Source: Gracilibacteraceae bacterium (lineage in GTDB: Bacteria > Bacillota > Desulfitobacteriia > Desulfitobacteriales > Syntrophobotulaceae). From it: DNA of 6,276 bases. The notes beneath the pieces are model-generated. The model saw nothing but the letters and a program-made list of their open reading frames with translations, was not told where the DNA came from and made no database searches. Both the position numbers and the translations under genes were made by a program. The stretch covers positions 1 to 6,276 of the forward strand of contig JAISEW010000001.1 in NCBI GenBank assembly GCA_031263945.1, written 5' to 3'. The first letter of the stretch is position 1, and each line of letters opens with the position of its first letter. Below, piece after piece: positions 1 through 5,469 of the stretch.

Positions 1-13
1 TACGAAAAGAAAT

Positions 14-123
14 CGTAGGGGGCGATGGCAATCGCCCCGTCGCCCCGCGTCCTGCGATTTCCCCGCGGCACGCAAATAATGGACGGAACAGGAGCCGCGG
101 GCGGATTGCCATCCGCCCCAACG
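14..123. mobile_element. Palindromic MITE-like element, 110 bp, with GAAAT duplication
   Basis: The left end CGTAGGGGCGATGGCAATCG (14-33) continues GCCCC. The complement of the right end reads CGTTGGGGCGGATGGCAATC (123-104) and continues CGCCC. The two agree except for A/T at position 4 and two 1-base gaps. Each end is itself a perfect 8-bp hairpin with a 4-base loop: 19-26 with 31-38, loop GGCA; and 99-106 with 111-118, loop TGCC. The two loops are complementary to each other. A further pair, CCCGCGGC (62-69) with GCCGCGGG (94-101), lies inside. GAAAT occurs immediately outside both ends (9-13 and 124-128), consistent with a 5-bp target duplication. No protein is encoded. It sits downstream of the NTPase gene stop. 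Confidence 0.7.
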
Positions 124-128
124 GAAAT

Positions 129-241
129 CCACGATCACAACATCCGGGACCGTCCTATCCCCTCCGCCAGCGCAATAGAGACAATCCGGCCCGAGACAGC
201 GGACGGGTTTGTCAACCTAATTTTCTTTAAATACCCGCCTG
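129..241. other. Intergenic stretch after the operon, no clear feature
   Basis: This region between the NTPase stop codon (242) and the repeat element has no supported gene. Only a weak inverted pair, CGGGT (204-208) with ACCCG (233-237), could form a hairpin, and it lacks a T-run on the minus strand. No convincing terminator for the operon is visible here. A TTGACA on the minus strand (215-210) has no -10 box at the right distance. Confidence 0.5.
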
Positions 242-3064
242 TCAGATCGCCTCGTTTTGCTGCAGGAGACGGTATTGATCAATAACGCCTTGCGCGGCCT
301 CGCGGGCGCTGCGGTTCACATTGGGGAAAGTGAGGATCTCATGCGCGCCGAGGTAGGCCTCGTCGTATTTTTGCTGCAGCCACAGCGTCGTCATCCGTTC
401 CGTCCGAAAAGCGCTGCGCGCGTCTTTGGTGTCGACAGAGCCCTCTTTTTCCATCTGGCGTAAAAAATCTTCCATTTTTTGGAAATACGAATGTGTCAAG
501 CTCACGCGCTCCGTCCGGTTCAGCAGGACGACCAGCAGATGATACTGCCAAAACCATACAGAGGCTTGTTCGCCGCCTTCATAGCGTTCCGCCATTTGCA
601 GCGATTCCAGGATATATTCCTCCGCTTTTTCATAATCCCGCCGTTCCACAAAAGCGGCGCCTTCCTGATACCGCTTGTCCATATGATTTTTTTGCACCGC
701 TTCGGGAGCCATCGCCCGCTGCACCGTCAGCTCCGCCCCGATCAGCTCCGCTTCGTCATACCGCCCGCAGCGCAAATACAATTGGATCATCTGGCGGCCG
801 ACCGTATCCCGCACCTTCTGATCCAAGCCCACCTGCGAACTCTCATAGACCGTTTTCCAGTGGAAAAGGGCTTCCTCATAATCCCGGCGCTGAAAGAGAA
901 CTATGCCGTACTGATAATGGTACTGCATCCCCACATGATCGGCCCGCTCGTTCAGATACGGCGTCAGACGGCGGAACAATTCGTAGCTTTCCTCGTTCTT
1001 ATCGGTCTCGTCCTGTTTATACAGGCAGGACGCGAGCATCAGTCCGTTCCAATACGTCGCTTCCGCGTTTTTGATCCGGTCAAAACACTCCCATTCCAAC
1101 TCAAACACCGCGCATAAAATGGGGATTTCATCCACGGTGCGCGGCATCCGCCAGCGTTCTTCCATTTCATCGATCCGCGTGCGCTTGGTCGGGGCCACAA
1201 AACGCCCGTTCTGGCGCGCCTGCCAAATATCAAGGTGCAATTCCCCATAAGCCGCCGTTTCAATGAAAATGCGCCGCAGCGGCAATTCCATCAGCTTTTC
1301 AAAAAGCCCGCGGGAATTCGTCGATATGGCCAGCGTCTCCAGCGGCAACTCCTCCAGCAGCATCAGATTGTTACGCCAGGTGATCCCCGTGTTGCGGGCG
1401 TCTAAACCCTTCAGGCCGCGCAGCCGCAGGAGCGGGCTCAGATTGCGGACGGTGGCGCCGCTCACGTCCAGATACTCCACCCGGCCCAGTTTTTCGATAT
1501 CCTTCAGATTGGGGATGGACTGACCGGAAAAATCGACTTCCCGGTGCAGGACCAGTTCCTGCAGACCGCCCTGCTCAAAATAATACTGCTGACAGCGAAC
1601 CGAATCAACGAACGGCCAGTAGATCGCCACTTCCTCCACCGTAGTCTCGGGATCATCCGATATATTCGCCCGCCAGTCCCGCAAATCATCCCAAAGTTTC
1701 GCCGGCACCAGCTCCGCCTGCCGCAGCAGCTCATAATAGAAAAACCGGATGCCGCTGAATTTCCGGTGATGCAGCCAGCGGGACCGCTCCTCATAGTCCG
1801 CTTCGTTCAGCAGATAGGAAGCCGCCAGCAGTTCAAAAAAGGCCAAATGGACGAAGGTGTACAAACCGTCTTTTTTCCGCTCCCGCGAACCCCGGCGCAT
1901 GAGGTTCGTCACCACTTTGCTTTCCAGTCCGTTATACCGCGCCCCGCTGAGAGCCTCGATTTCCTCCTTCAAGATATACGCCCTGTTTTTAGCCAGCATG
2001 AGCCTGATCATCTTCCAGACAAAATCCTGCGCCAAAGCGACATAATCATCCTGCGACAGATCCTCCGCCACAGAAGCGCCCGAGCGGTCCTTATAAGCGT
2101 AATACTCGCGCTTGAACTGCAGATATATGATGCGTTTCAGCGTCTCGGCCCGCGTCTCCACGCCCTTGAGCCCCGTGATGCCATAACCTTGCAGCAGTTG
2201 ATCCGCGTAATCCAGCGCCATCGGCCAGGAAAAAATCGACGGCTTCATCTTGACGAGATATTCGTCGATCCCATATTTGGCGCTGGACGGCGAGACCCGC
2301 TGGAAGAAAAGCCGTATCTTGCGCTCGCTCAGCGGACAGAGACGGAAAAAAGACAGGGCGATATTTTCCCGGCCCCCGAATTCCAGCCATTCCACATGGC
2401 CCCAATCATGCGGCAGCACATCCGGGCGGGTGGCTATGACCAAACCGTTGACGTTTTCCGTCAGCTCCGTCTGGATATAAAACACGATGCGGTCGATGGC
2501 CGAAGTAACGCTCATATGCGACAAAACGCCGGAGCGGTCAAAATTATCGATGAAAACAGTCATGCCGGAGCTGCCCGACAGCTCTTTCTTCCAGCGGCGC
2601 AGGGCCTGCTCCAAATCATATGTATCCGCCATATCATAAAAAACATAGGGCAATACGCCGTCCGCGGCCGCGACTCTCTGTCCGAGCATATAAGCCATAT
2701 ATTGCAGAAGGGAAGATTTTCCAGTCCCGACTTCGCCCACAAAAACGAACCCGCCGCCGGCGCCGGCCAGCTGGTTCAGAATAGCTTCAATATCCATGCG
2801 ATACGTGGACTGTATGGAATACGGGACCAGATCATGCGGGATGTAGCGGTCCAGCATATCGCGAAAAACCCTGCTGGAAACCGGCCCCAATTCTTCCCGG
2901 CGCGCCTTGCGCAGATAGTTGATATCCCGGACTTCTTCTTCCGGCGCTTTATTGACCTGTTTATGCCGGAACCAGAGCATAAGGCACACTACAACCAGAG
3001 CCAGAGCGGCAATAATTGTCACGCTTAATATTCTCCCCGCGACATTTTGCCAGATTTCAGCCAT
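242..3064 (-). CDS. Membrane-anchored STAND-type NTPase with LRR-like and TPR-like regions
   Basis: A 940-residue protein. Residues 12-32 form one hydrophobic segment (ILSVTIIAALALVVVCLMLW) followed by basic RHK, so the bulk should be cytoplasmic. A NACHT/STAND-like ATPase follows: Walker A GEVGTGKSSLL (110-120), Walker B TVFIDNFDR (169-177), ATRPD (211-215), and a later FVHLAFFELLAASYLLN (404-420) like the F-H-x-x-x-x-E-x-x-A-A motif after NACHT domains. Residues 500-600 have leucine-rich repeat character (LGRVEYLDVSGATVRNLSPL, then LRGLKGLDARNTGI). The C-terminal third looks like TPRs (YGIVLFQRRDYEEALFHWKT at 719-738; EGAAFVERRDYEKAEEYILE at 801-820). STAND proteins typically switch between closed ADP and open ATP states on sensing a ligand through their repeat domain; ligand and output are unknown here. 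Start ATG at 3064 has Shine-Dalgarno GGAAGGA and overlaps the upstream gene's end by 8 bases. It ends the operon within this window. Confidence 0.88.
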   Translation of the reverse strand: MAEIWQNVAGRILSVTIIAALALVVVCLMLWFRHKQVNKAPEEEVRDINYLRKARREELGPVSSRVFRDMLDRYIPHDLVPYSIQSTYRMDIEAILNQLAGAGGGFVFVGEVGTGKSSLLQYMAYMLGQRVAAADGVLPYVFYDMADTYDLEQALRRWKKELSGSSGMTVFIDNFDRSGVLSHMSVTSAIDRIVFYIQTELTENVNGLVIATRPDVLPHDWGHVEWLEFGGRENIALSFFRLCPLSERKIRLFFQRVSPSSAKYGIDEYLVKMKPSIFSWPMALDYADQLLQGYGITGLKGVETRAETLKRIIYLQFKREYYAYKDRSGASVAEDLSQDDYVALAQDFVWKMIRLMLAKNRAYILKEEIEALSGARYNGLESKVVTNLMRRGSRERKKDGLYTFVHLAFFELLAASYLLNEADYEERSRWLHHRKFSGIRFFYYELLRQAELVPAKLWDDLRDWRANISDDPETTVEEVAIYWPFVDSVRCQQYYFEQGGLQELVLHREVDFSGQSIPNLKDIEKLGRVEYLDVSGATVRNLSPLLRLRGLKGLDARNTGITWRNNLMLLEELPLETLAISTNSRGLFEKLMELPLRRIFIETAAYGELHLDIWQARQNGRFVAPTKRTRIDEMEERWRMPRTVDEIPILCAVFELEWECFDRIKNAEATYWNGLMLASCLYKQDETDKNEESYELFRRLTPYLNERADHVGMQYHYQYGIVLFQRRDYEEALFHWKTVYESSQVGLDQKVRDTVGRQMIQLYLRCGRYDEAELIGAELTVQRAMAPEAVQKNHMDKRYQEGAAFVERRDYEKAEEYILESLQMAERYEGGEQASVWFWQYHLLVVLLNRTERVSLTHSYFQKMEDFLRQMEKEGSVDTKDARSAFRTERMTTLWLQQKYDEAYLGAHEILTFPNVNRSAREAAQGVIDQYRLLQQNEAI

Positions 3065-4037
3065 TTTTTCCTTCCGCGCCTCCCTTTGTCAGTGAAATAT
3101 CGCCGTTCACTCGCCAAGCCGCGAGCCTTGCCGCGCCCACGGCGTTATCGCGGCTGAGTTCCGGCGGCGCCCAGTGAAAAGTTATTCCGGGCAGCCGGCG
3201 CTCCAGCTCCGCGCGTAAATAAGAATTGGACGCCACCCCGCCCACCATCAGGATATCCCCCGTTTCTCCCTCCGGCGTCCGCCGCAGCATTTTGACCAGA
3301 CTGCGGACGATGCAAGCCTCTACGGCCAAAGCGACGTCCGCCGGCGGGCGCCCGGCTTGGATCAATCGTCTGGCGGCCGACTCCGGGCCGGAAAAACTCA
3401 CGCCGCATCCTTTTACCGCCGCCGGGATCAACGCAGCCGCTTCCGGGACCGCGGCCCCGGCCAAACGCTCCAACGCCGCCCCGGCCGGAAACGCCAAACC
3501 CAGCGCCACTCCGACCCGATCCACAAACTGTCCGGTGTGCAGATCCTCCGTCCGGCCGATGATCTCCGTCGCAAACCGTCCCGCTTCATACCGGCGCACC
3601 CGCAAAAGCTCCGTCGTGCCGCCCGAAAGGTGGAAAGCGCGAAACTCCGTCAGCGCCGCGGCCGCGCCTGAGCCGAGACCGGCCGCCAAATGCCCTTCCT
3701 GATGACTTATTTCGACCAAAGATACCCCCAGCGCCGCCGCGATAGCCACAGCGGCGCCGTACCCCGCCATAAAGACCGGCATATAGGAGTCCGGAGCGGA
3801 GCGCGGTTTTGTACTCACGCCCACGGCGGCGATCCGCCGCCATTTATCCCGCGGCAGGTTCCGCCACAAAACGGGCAGACGGCGTCCGTGTTCGAAAAAA
3901 GCCGTGGACTGCATAAGTCCCCGTTCGCCCGGCTTGACCGGCAGCAGATATCTCTCATCCCACACCGGACGGCCAAACTCATCCGCCAAAGCGACTGAAG
4001 TGGTATAGGCGCTGGTGTCAATGCCGAGGAAAAGCAT
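3057..4037 (-). CDS. TsaD/Kae1-like paralog (formerly O-sialoglycoprotein endopeptidase family)
   Basis: A 326-residue ASKHA-fold protein of the TsaD/Kae1 family. True TsaD transfers threonylcarbamoyl to A37 of tRNAs. The opening MLFLGIDTSAYTTSVALADE aligns with the TsaD nucleotide-binding start, but the usual acidic pair (as in TSCDDT) is replaced by AYTT. The metal-binding HxxxH is intact (SHQEGH, His112 and His116), as is a late Asp (LSRDNAVGAA, Asp297). Other family blocks are HLSGGTTELL (136-145; TsaD usually has SGGHTE), VDRVGVALGLAFPAGAALE (172-190), VSFSGPESAARR (213-224) and ILMVGGVASNSYLRAE (262-277). The altered blocks and the position next to nusB argue that this is the nusB-linked paralog found in Bacillota rather than the essential TsaD. 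Its biochemical activity is unknown. It abuts nusB directly, and its end overlaps the next gene by 8 bases. GC is very high (46 of 60 in 3421-3480). Confidence 0.85.
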   Translation of the reverse strand: MLFLGIDTSAYTTSVALADEFGRPVWDERYLLPVKPGERGLMQSTAFFEHGRRLPVLWRNLPRDKWRRIAAVGVSTKPRSAPDSYMPVFMAGYGAAVAIAAALGVSLVEISHQEGHLAAGLGSGAAAALTEFRAFHLSGGTTELLRVRRYEAGRFATEIIGRTEDLHTGQFVDRVGVALGLAFPAGAALERLAGAAVPEAAALIPAAVKGCGVSFSGPESAARRLIQAGRPPADVALAVEACIVRSLVKMLRRTPEGETGDILMVGGVASNSYLRAELERRLPGITFHWAPPELSRDNAVGAARLAAWRVNGDISLTKGGAEGKNG

Positions 4038-4505
4038 TTACTGCCGCGCCGCCGCGATCTTGTCCTCGCGGCGAAGAAAACCGTGCAGGATGCCGTTGAT
4101 GAAGCGGCTGGAATCATCCCCGCCAAATGTTTTCGCCAATTCAACCACCTCGTTGACGACCACGCGCCGCGGCGTCGAATCACGGTAAAGCATTTCAAAT
4201 AAGGCCAGCCGCAACAAATTGCGGTCCACCATACTCATGCGGCTGATCTCCCATTTTCGGGCCCGTTCAGCCAGCAGAGCGTCTATTTCGGTTCTGGCGG
4301 CGAGAGCGCCGCAAACCAATTCCTCCGCGAATTCTTTATTCTCCCCTCTGACGTGAAATTCCTCTAACCAGAGCAAAAGTTGTTCGGGTATTCTTTCCGT
4401 ATCACCCGTCAGATCGGCCTGATAAAGGATCTGGGCCGCCACCGCCCTGGCCCGGCGTCTGCCGGGCGGAATATTCATTTCGTTTTCTTCAATATAATCT
4501 CTCAT
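4038..4505 (-). CDS. nusB: Transcription antitermination protein NusB
   Basis: NusB binds boxA RNA together with NusE (ribosomal protein S10) and supports antitermination during rRNA transcription. The 155-residue length fits the family. Visible family motifs are an N-terminal helix RRRARAVAAQILYQADLTGD (16-35), then WEISRMSMVDRNLLRLALFE (85-104), VVVNEVVELAKTFG (115-128) and SRFINGILHGFLR (133-145), all in the usual order. The start ATG at 4505 overlaps the stop of the upstream small gene (ATGA). A second Met at residue 10 lies closer to the conserved part, so the true start could be there, but coupling favours the first. The TAA stop is immediately followed by the ATG of the TsaD-like gene with no intervening base. 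Confidence 0.97.
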   Translation of the reverse strand: MRDYIEENEMNIPPGRRRARAVAAQILYQADLTGDTERIPEQLLLWLEEFHVRGENKEFAEELVCGALAARTEIDALLAERARKWEISRMSMVDRNLLRLALFEMLYRDSTPRRVVVNEVVELAKTFGGDDSSRFINGILHGFLRREDKIAAARQ

Positions 4506-4825
4506 GCGCGCTTCGCTTTTTCCACCCGGACGCGAACGTCAGCGACCGGCAGAACAAAATACTTCTCGATGTTTTTTTTGACAGCCGCGCTTCTCTCAAT
4601 GATCATACCCTGCGGGAGTTCTTCATCGGCGCGCAGCGTTATTTCCGCCCAAAGCCCTCCCTCCCGGTCGGAAAACCGCACGGAGCGCAAAACCACTCCC
4701 TTGACCTGTCCCCAATGGCGTTTTACCACATCGCGGAAAGCGCCTTCCTCAATGACCAAGCTGCCGTCGGCCATATTCCGCCGCGCTTCATATTTCGATT
4801 TCGCAAAAAAACCTTGCAGCCGCAT
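4502..4825 (-). CDS. Small divergent Asp23/AmaP C-terminal-like protein
   Basis: A 107-residue protein that I do not recognise by name. From about residue 22 the pattern resembles a degenerate Asp23 fold: SLVIEEGAFRDVVKRHWGQ, then an alternating strand GGLWAEITLRADEELPQG (56-73), a helix IIERSAAVKKNIEKYF (75-90) and a closing strand VADVRVRVEKAKR. This also matches the C-terminal domain of AmaP, the Asp23 membrane anchor, but no transmembrane segments are present. The ATG at 4825 is supported by Shine-Dalgarno AGGGGTG (4839-4833) with 7 bases of spacing. An internal Met at residue 18, just before the domain, is a less likely start. Its TGA overlaps the nusB ATG by 4 bases (ATGA), pointing to translational coupling. 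It may partner the upstream Asp23 protein; that is inference from position and fold. Confidence 0.75.
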   Translation of the reverse strand: MRLQGFFAKSKYEARRNMADGSLVIEEGAFRDVVKRHWGQVKGVVLRSVRFSDREGGLWAEITLRADEELPQGMIIERSAAVKKNIEKYFVLPVADVRVRVEKAKRA

Positions 4826-4847
4826 CGTCTTTCACCCCTGAGCGTTA

Positions 4848-5006
4848 GGACTTGTTCAACAATAACTTGCACATCTCGCTTGCCCTTTTCCCGTCAGGCG
4901 TCGTTGTCGTCAGTCACCATACCGCCCCGGGTATGTCTCCCTCCTCCGCCTAGCCTGACGTCAAAATTTCTGCGCGAGATTGCGCAATTTATTATTTCAC
5001 AAGTCC
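4848..5006. mobile_element. MITE-like element, 159 bp, long imperfect TIRs, TTA duplication
   Basis: The element starts GGACTTGT (4848-4855) and ends ACAAGTCC (4999-5006), a perfect 8-bp terminal match. The inverted similarity continues inward: 4848-4879 against the complement of 5006-4974 matches at 27 of 32 bases with one gap. It resumes as a perfect 8-bp pair, CGTCAGGC (4892-4899) with GCCTGACG (4953-4960). The centre holds a further hairpin, CATACC (4918-4923) with GGTATG (4930-4935). TTA flanks both ends (4845-4847 and 5007-5009), consistent with a 3-bp target duplication. There is no transposase gene, so it would need one in trans. A 3-bp T-N-A duplication is known for the IS1031 group of the IS5 family, but assignment to that group is only a suggestion. 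As part of the operon mRNA it would fold into a long hairpin between genes one and two. Confidence 0.85.
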
Positions 5007-5383
5007 TTATCTTTGCTTTCCGCCTGTTTGAACACGATACCCTGCACATGCACGTTTACCTCTTTGGTCACAAGGCCCGTCATCAATTCCAGAGCGTTTT
5101 TCACGCCCGCCTGCACTTTTTCCGCCACGGCGACCAGCGAATGGCCGAATTCGACCGCGAGATACAGATCCACTTTCGCTTCCTGCTCGTTCAGCTCGAC
5201 TTTCACGCCTTTGCCTTTGTTTCCGCTCTTATTCAGATTGAACATATTGGCGATATCACTGGCCAGACCGCTCGCGCCGGCGACGCCTTCCACCTCTGAA
5301 GCGGCCATCGCCGCAATGATCTCCACCACGTCGTCCAAGATGCGGATCGTCCCCAGGCTATTCTCTTTTTTCGGCAGTTCCAT
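4997..5383 (-). CDS. Asp23/Gls24 family envelope stress response protein
   Basis: A 128-residue member of the Asp23/Gls24 family, the usual length. Family features are clear: an opening strand-helix segment, IRILDDVVEIIAAMAASEVE followed by GVAG (about 13-36), then VDLYLAVEFGHSLVAVAEKV (71-90) and the closing GLVTKEVNVHVQGIVF (103-118). No signal peptide or membrane segment is seen. In Staphylococcus aureus, Asp23 is a cytoplasmic protein tethered to the membrane by AmaP and linked to cell-wall stress; the role here is inferred from the family. The ATG at 5383 has a good Shine-Dalgarno (AAGGATG, 5397-5391) and a promoter just upstream. It is the first gene of the operon. The oddity is its 3' end: the last codons GAC TTG TGA lie inside an inserted inverted-repeat element (4848-5006), so the extreme C-terminus is element-derived. 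Confidence 0.93.
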   Translation of the reverse strand: MELPKKENSLGTIRILDDVVEIIAAMAASEVEGVAGASGLASDIANMFNLNKSGNKGKGVKVELNEQEAKVDLYLAVEFGHSLVAVAEKVQAGVKNALELMTGLVTKEVNVHVQGIVFKQAESKDKDL

Positions 5384-5417
5384 AACCGATCATCCTTTCC
5401 GTCGGGATACCGTTCTT

Positions 5418-5446
5418 ACTATAGCATAAAAAACGCCGGCGCTCAA
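5418..5446 (-). promoter_or_regulatory. Sigma-A type promoter of the asp23-nusB operon
   Basis: On the minus strand, TTGAGC (5446-5441) is separated by exactly 17 bases from TATAGT (5423-5418). A TG one base upstream of the -10 box makes it an extended -10 (TGCTATAGT). Transcription would start near 5411-5413, about 30 bases before the ATG at 5383. The -35 box and spacer overlap the 3' arm and T-run of the preceding terminator. No operator or alternative sigma-factor site is evident. Confidence 0.75.
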
Positions 5447-5469
5447 CAGGTTTTTCCGCCCGCCGGACG
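5428..5469 (-). terminator. Rho-independent terminator after the LuxR-type gene
   Basis: Directly after the stop codon, the minus strand can pair CCGGCG (5466-5461) with CGCCGG (5441-5436). Two further C-G pairs lie beyond a bulged T, and the loop is about 19 bases. A run of six T follows (5433-5428). The 3' arm ending in GCCGGCG followed by TTTTTT is a typical intrinsic terminator shape. The loop is larger than ideal, so efficiency is uncertain. Confidence 0.65.

Noticed and set aside
14..123. CRISPR array or riboswitch in the palindromic region near the window start
   Set aside because: There are only two repeat units and they are in inverted orientation, with no regular spacers. The flanking GAAAT duplication fits a mobile repeat better.
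187..215. TTGACA on the minus strand (215-210) as a promoter for a downstream gene
   Set aside because: No TATAAT-like box lies 16-18 bases downstream; the region there is GC-rich.
25..285. An 86-codon plus-strand frame across the intergenic region
   Set aside because: It runs through the palindromic element and into the end of the NTPase gene, has no Shine-Dalgarno, and its product is low-complexity.
1544..3028. A 494-codon open frame on the plus strand opposite the NTPase gene
   Set aside because: It lies wholly antisense to a well-supported gene. Its product is rich in His, Arg, Gln and Pro without domain motifs, as expected from a shadow frame in GC-rich DNA.
4715..5299. Plus-strand frames across the 159-bp element and asp23
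   Set aside because: They are antisense to asp23 and to the inverted-repeat element, with no ribosome binding site or recognisable domain; the element does not encode a transposase.
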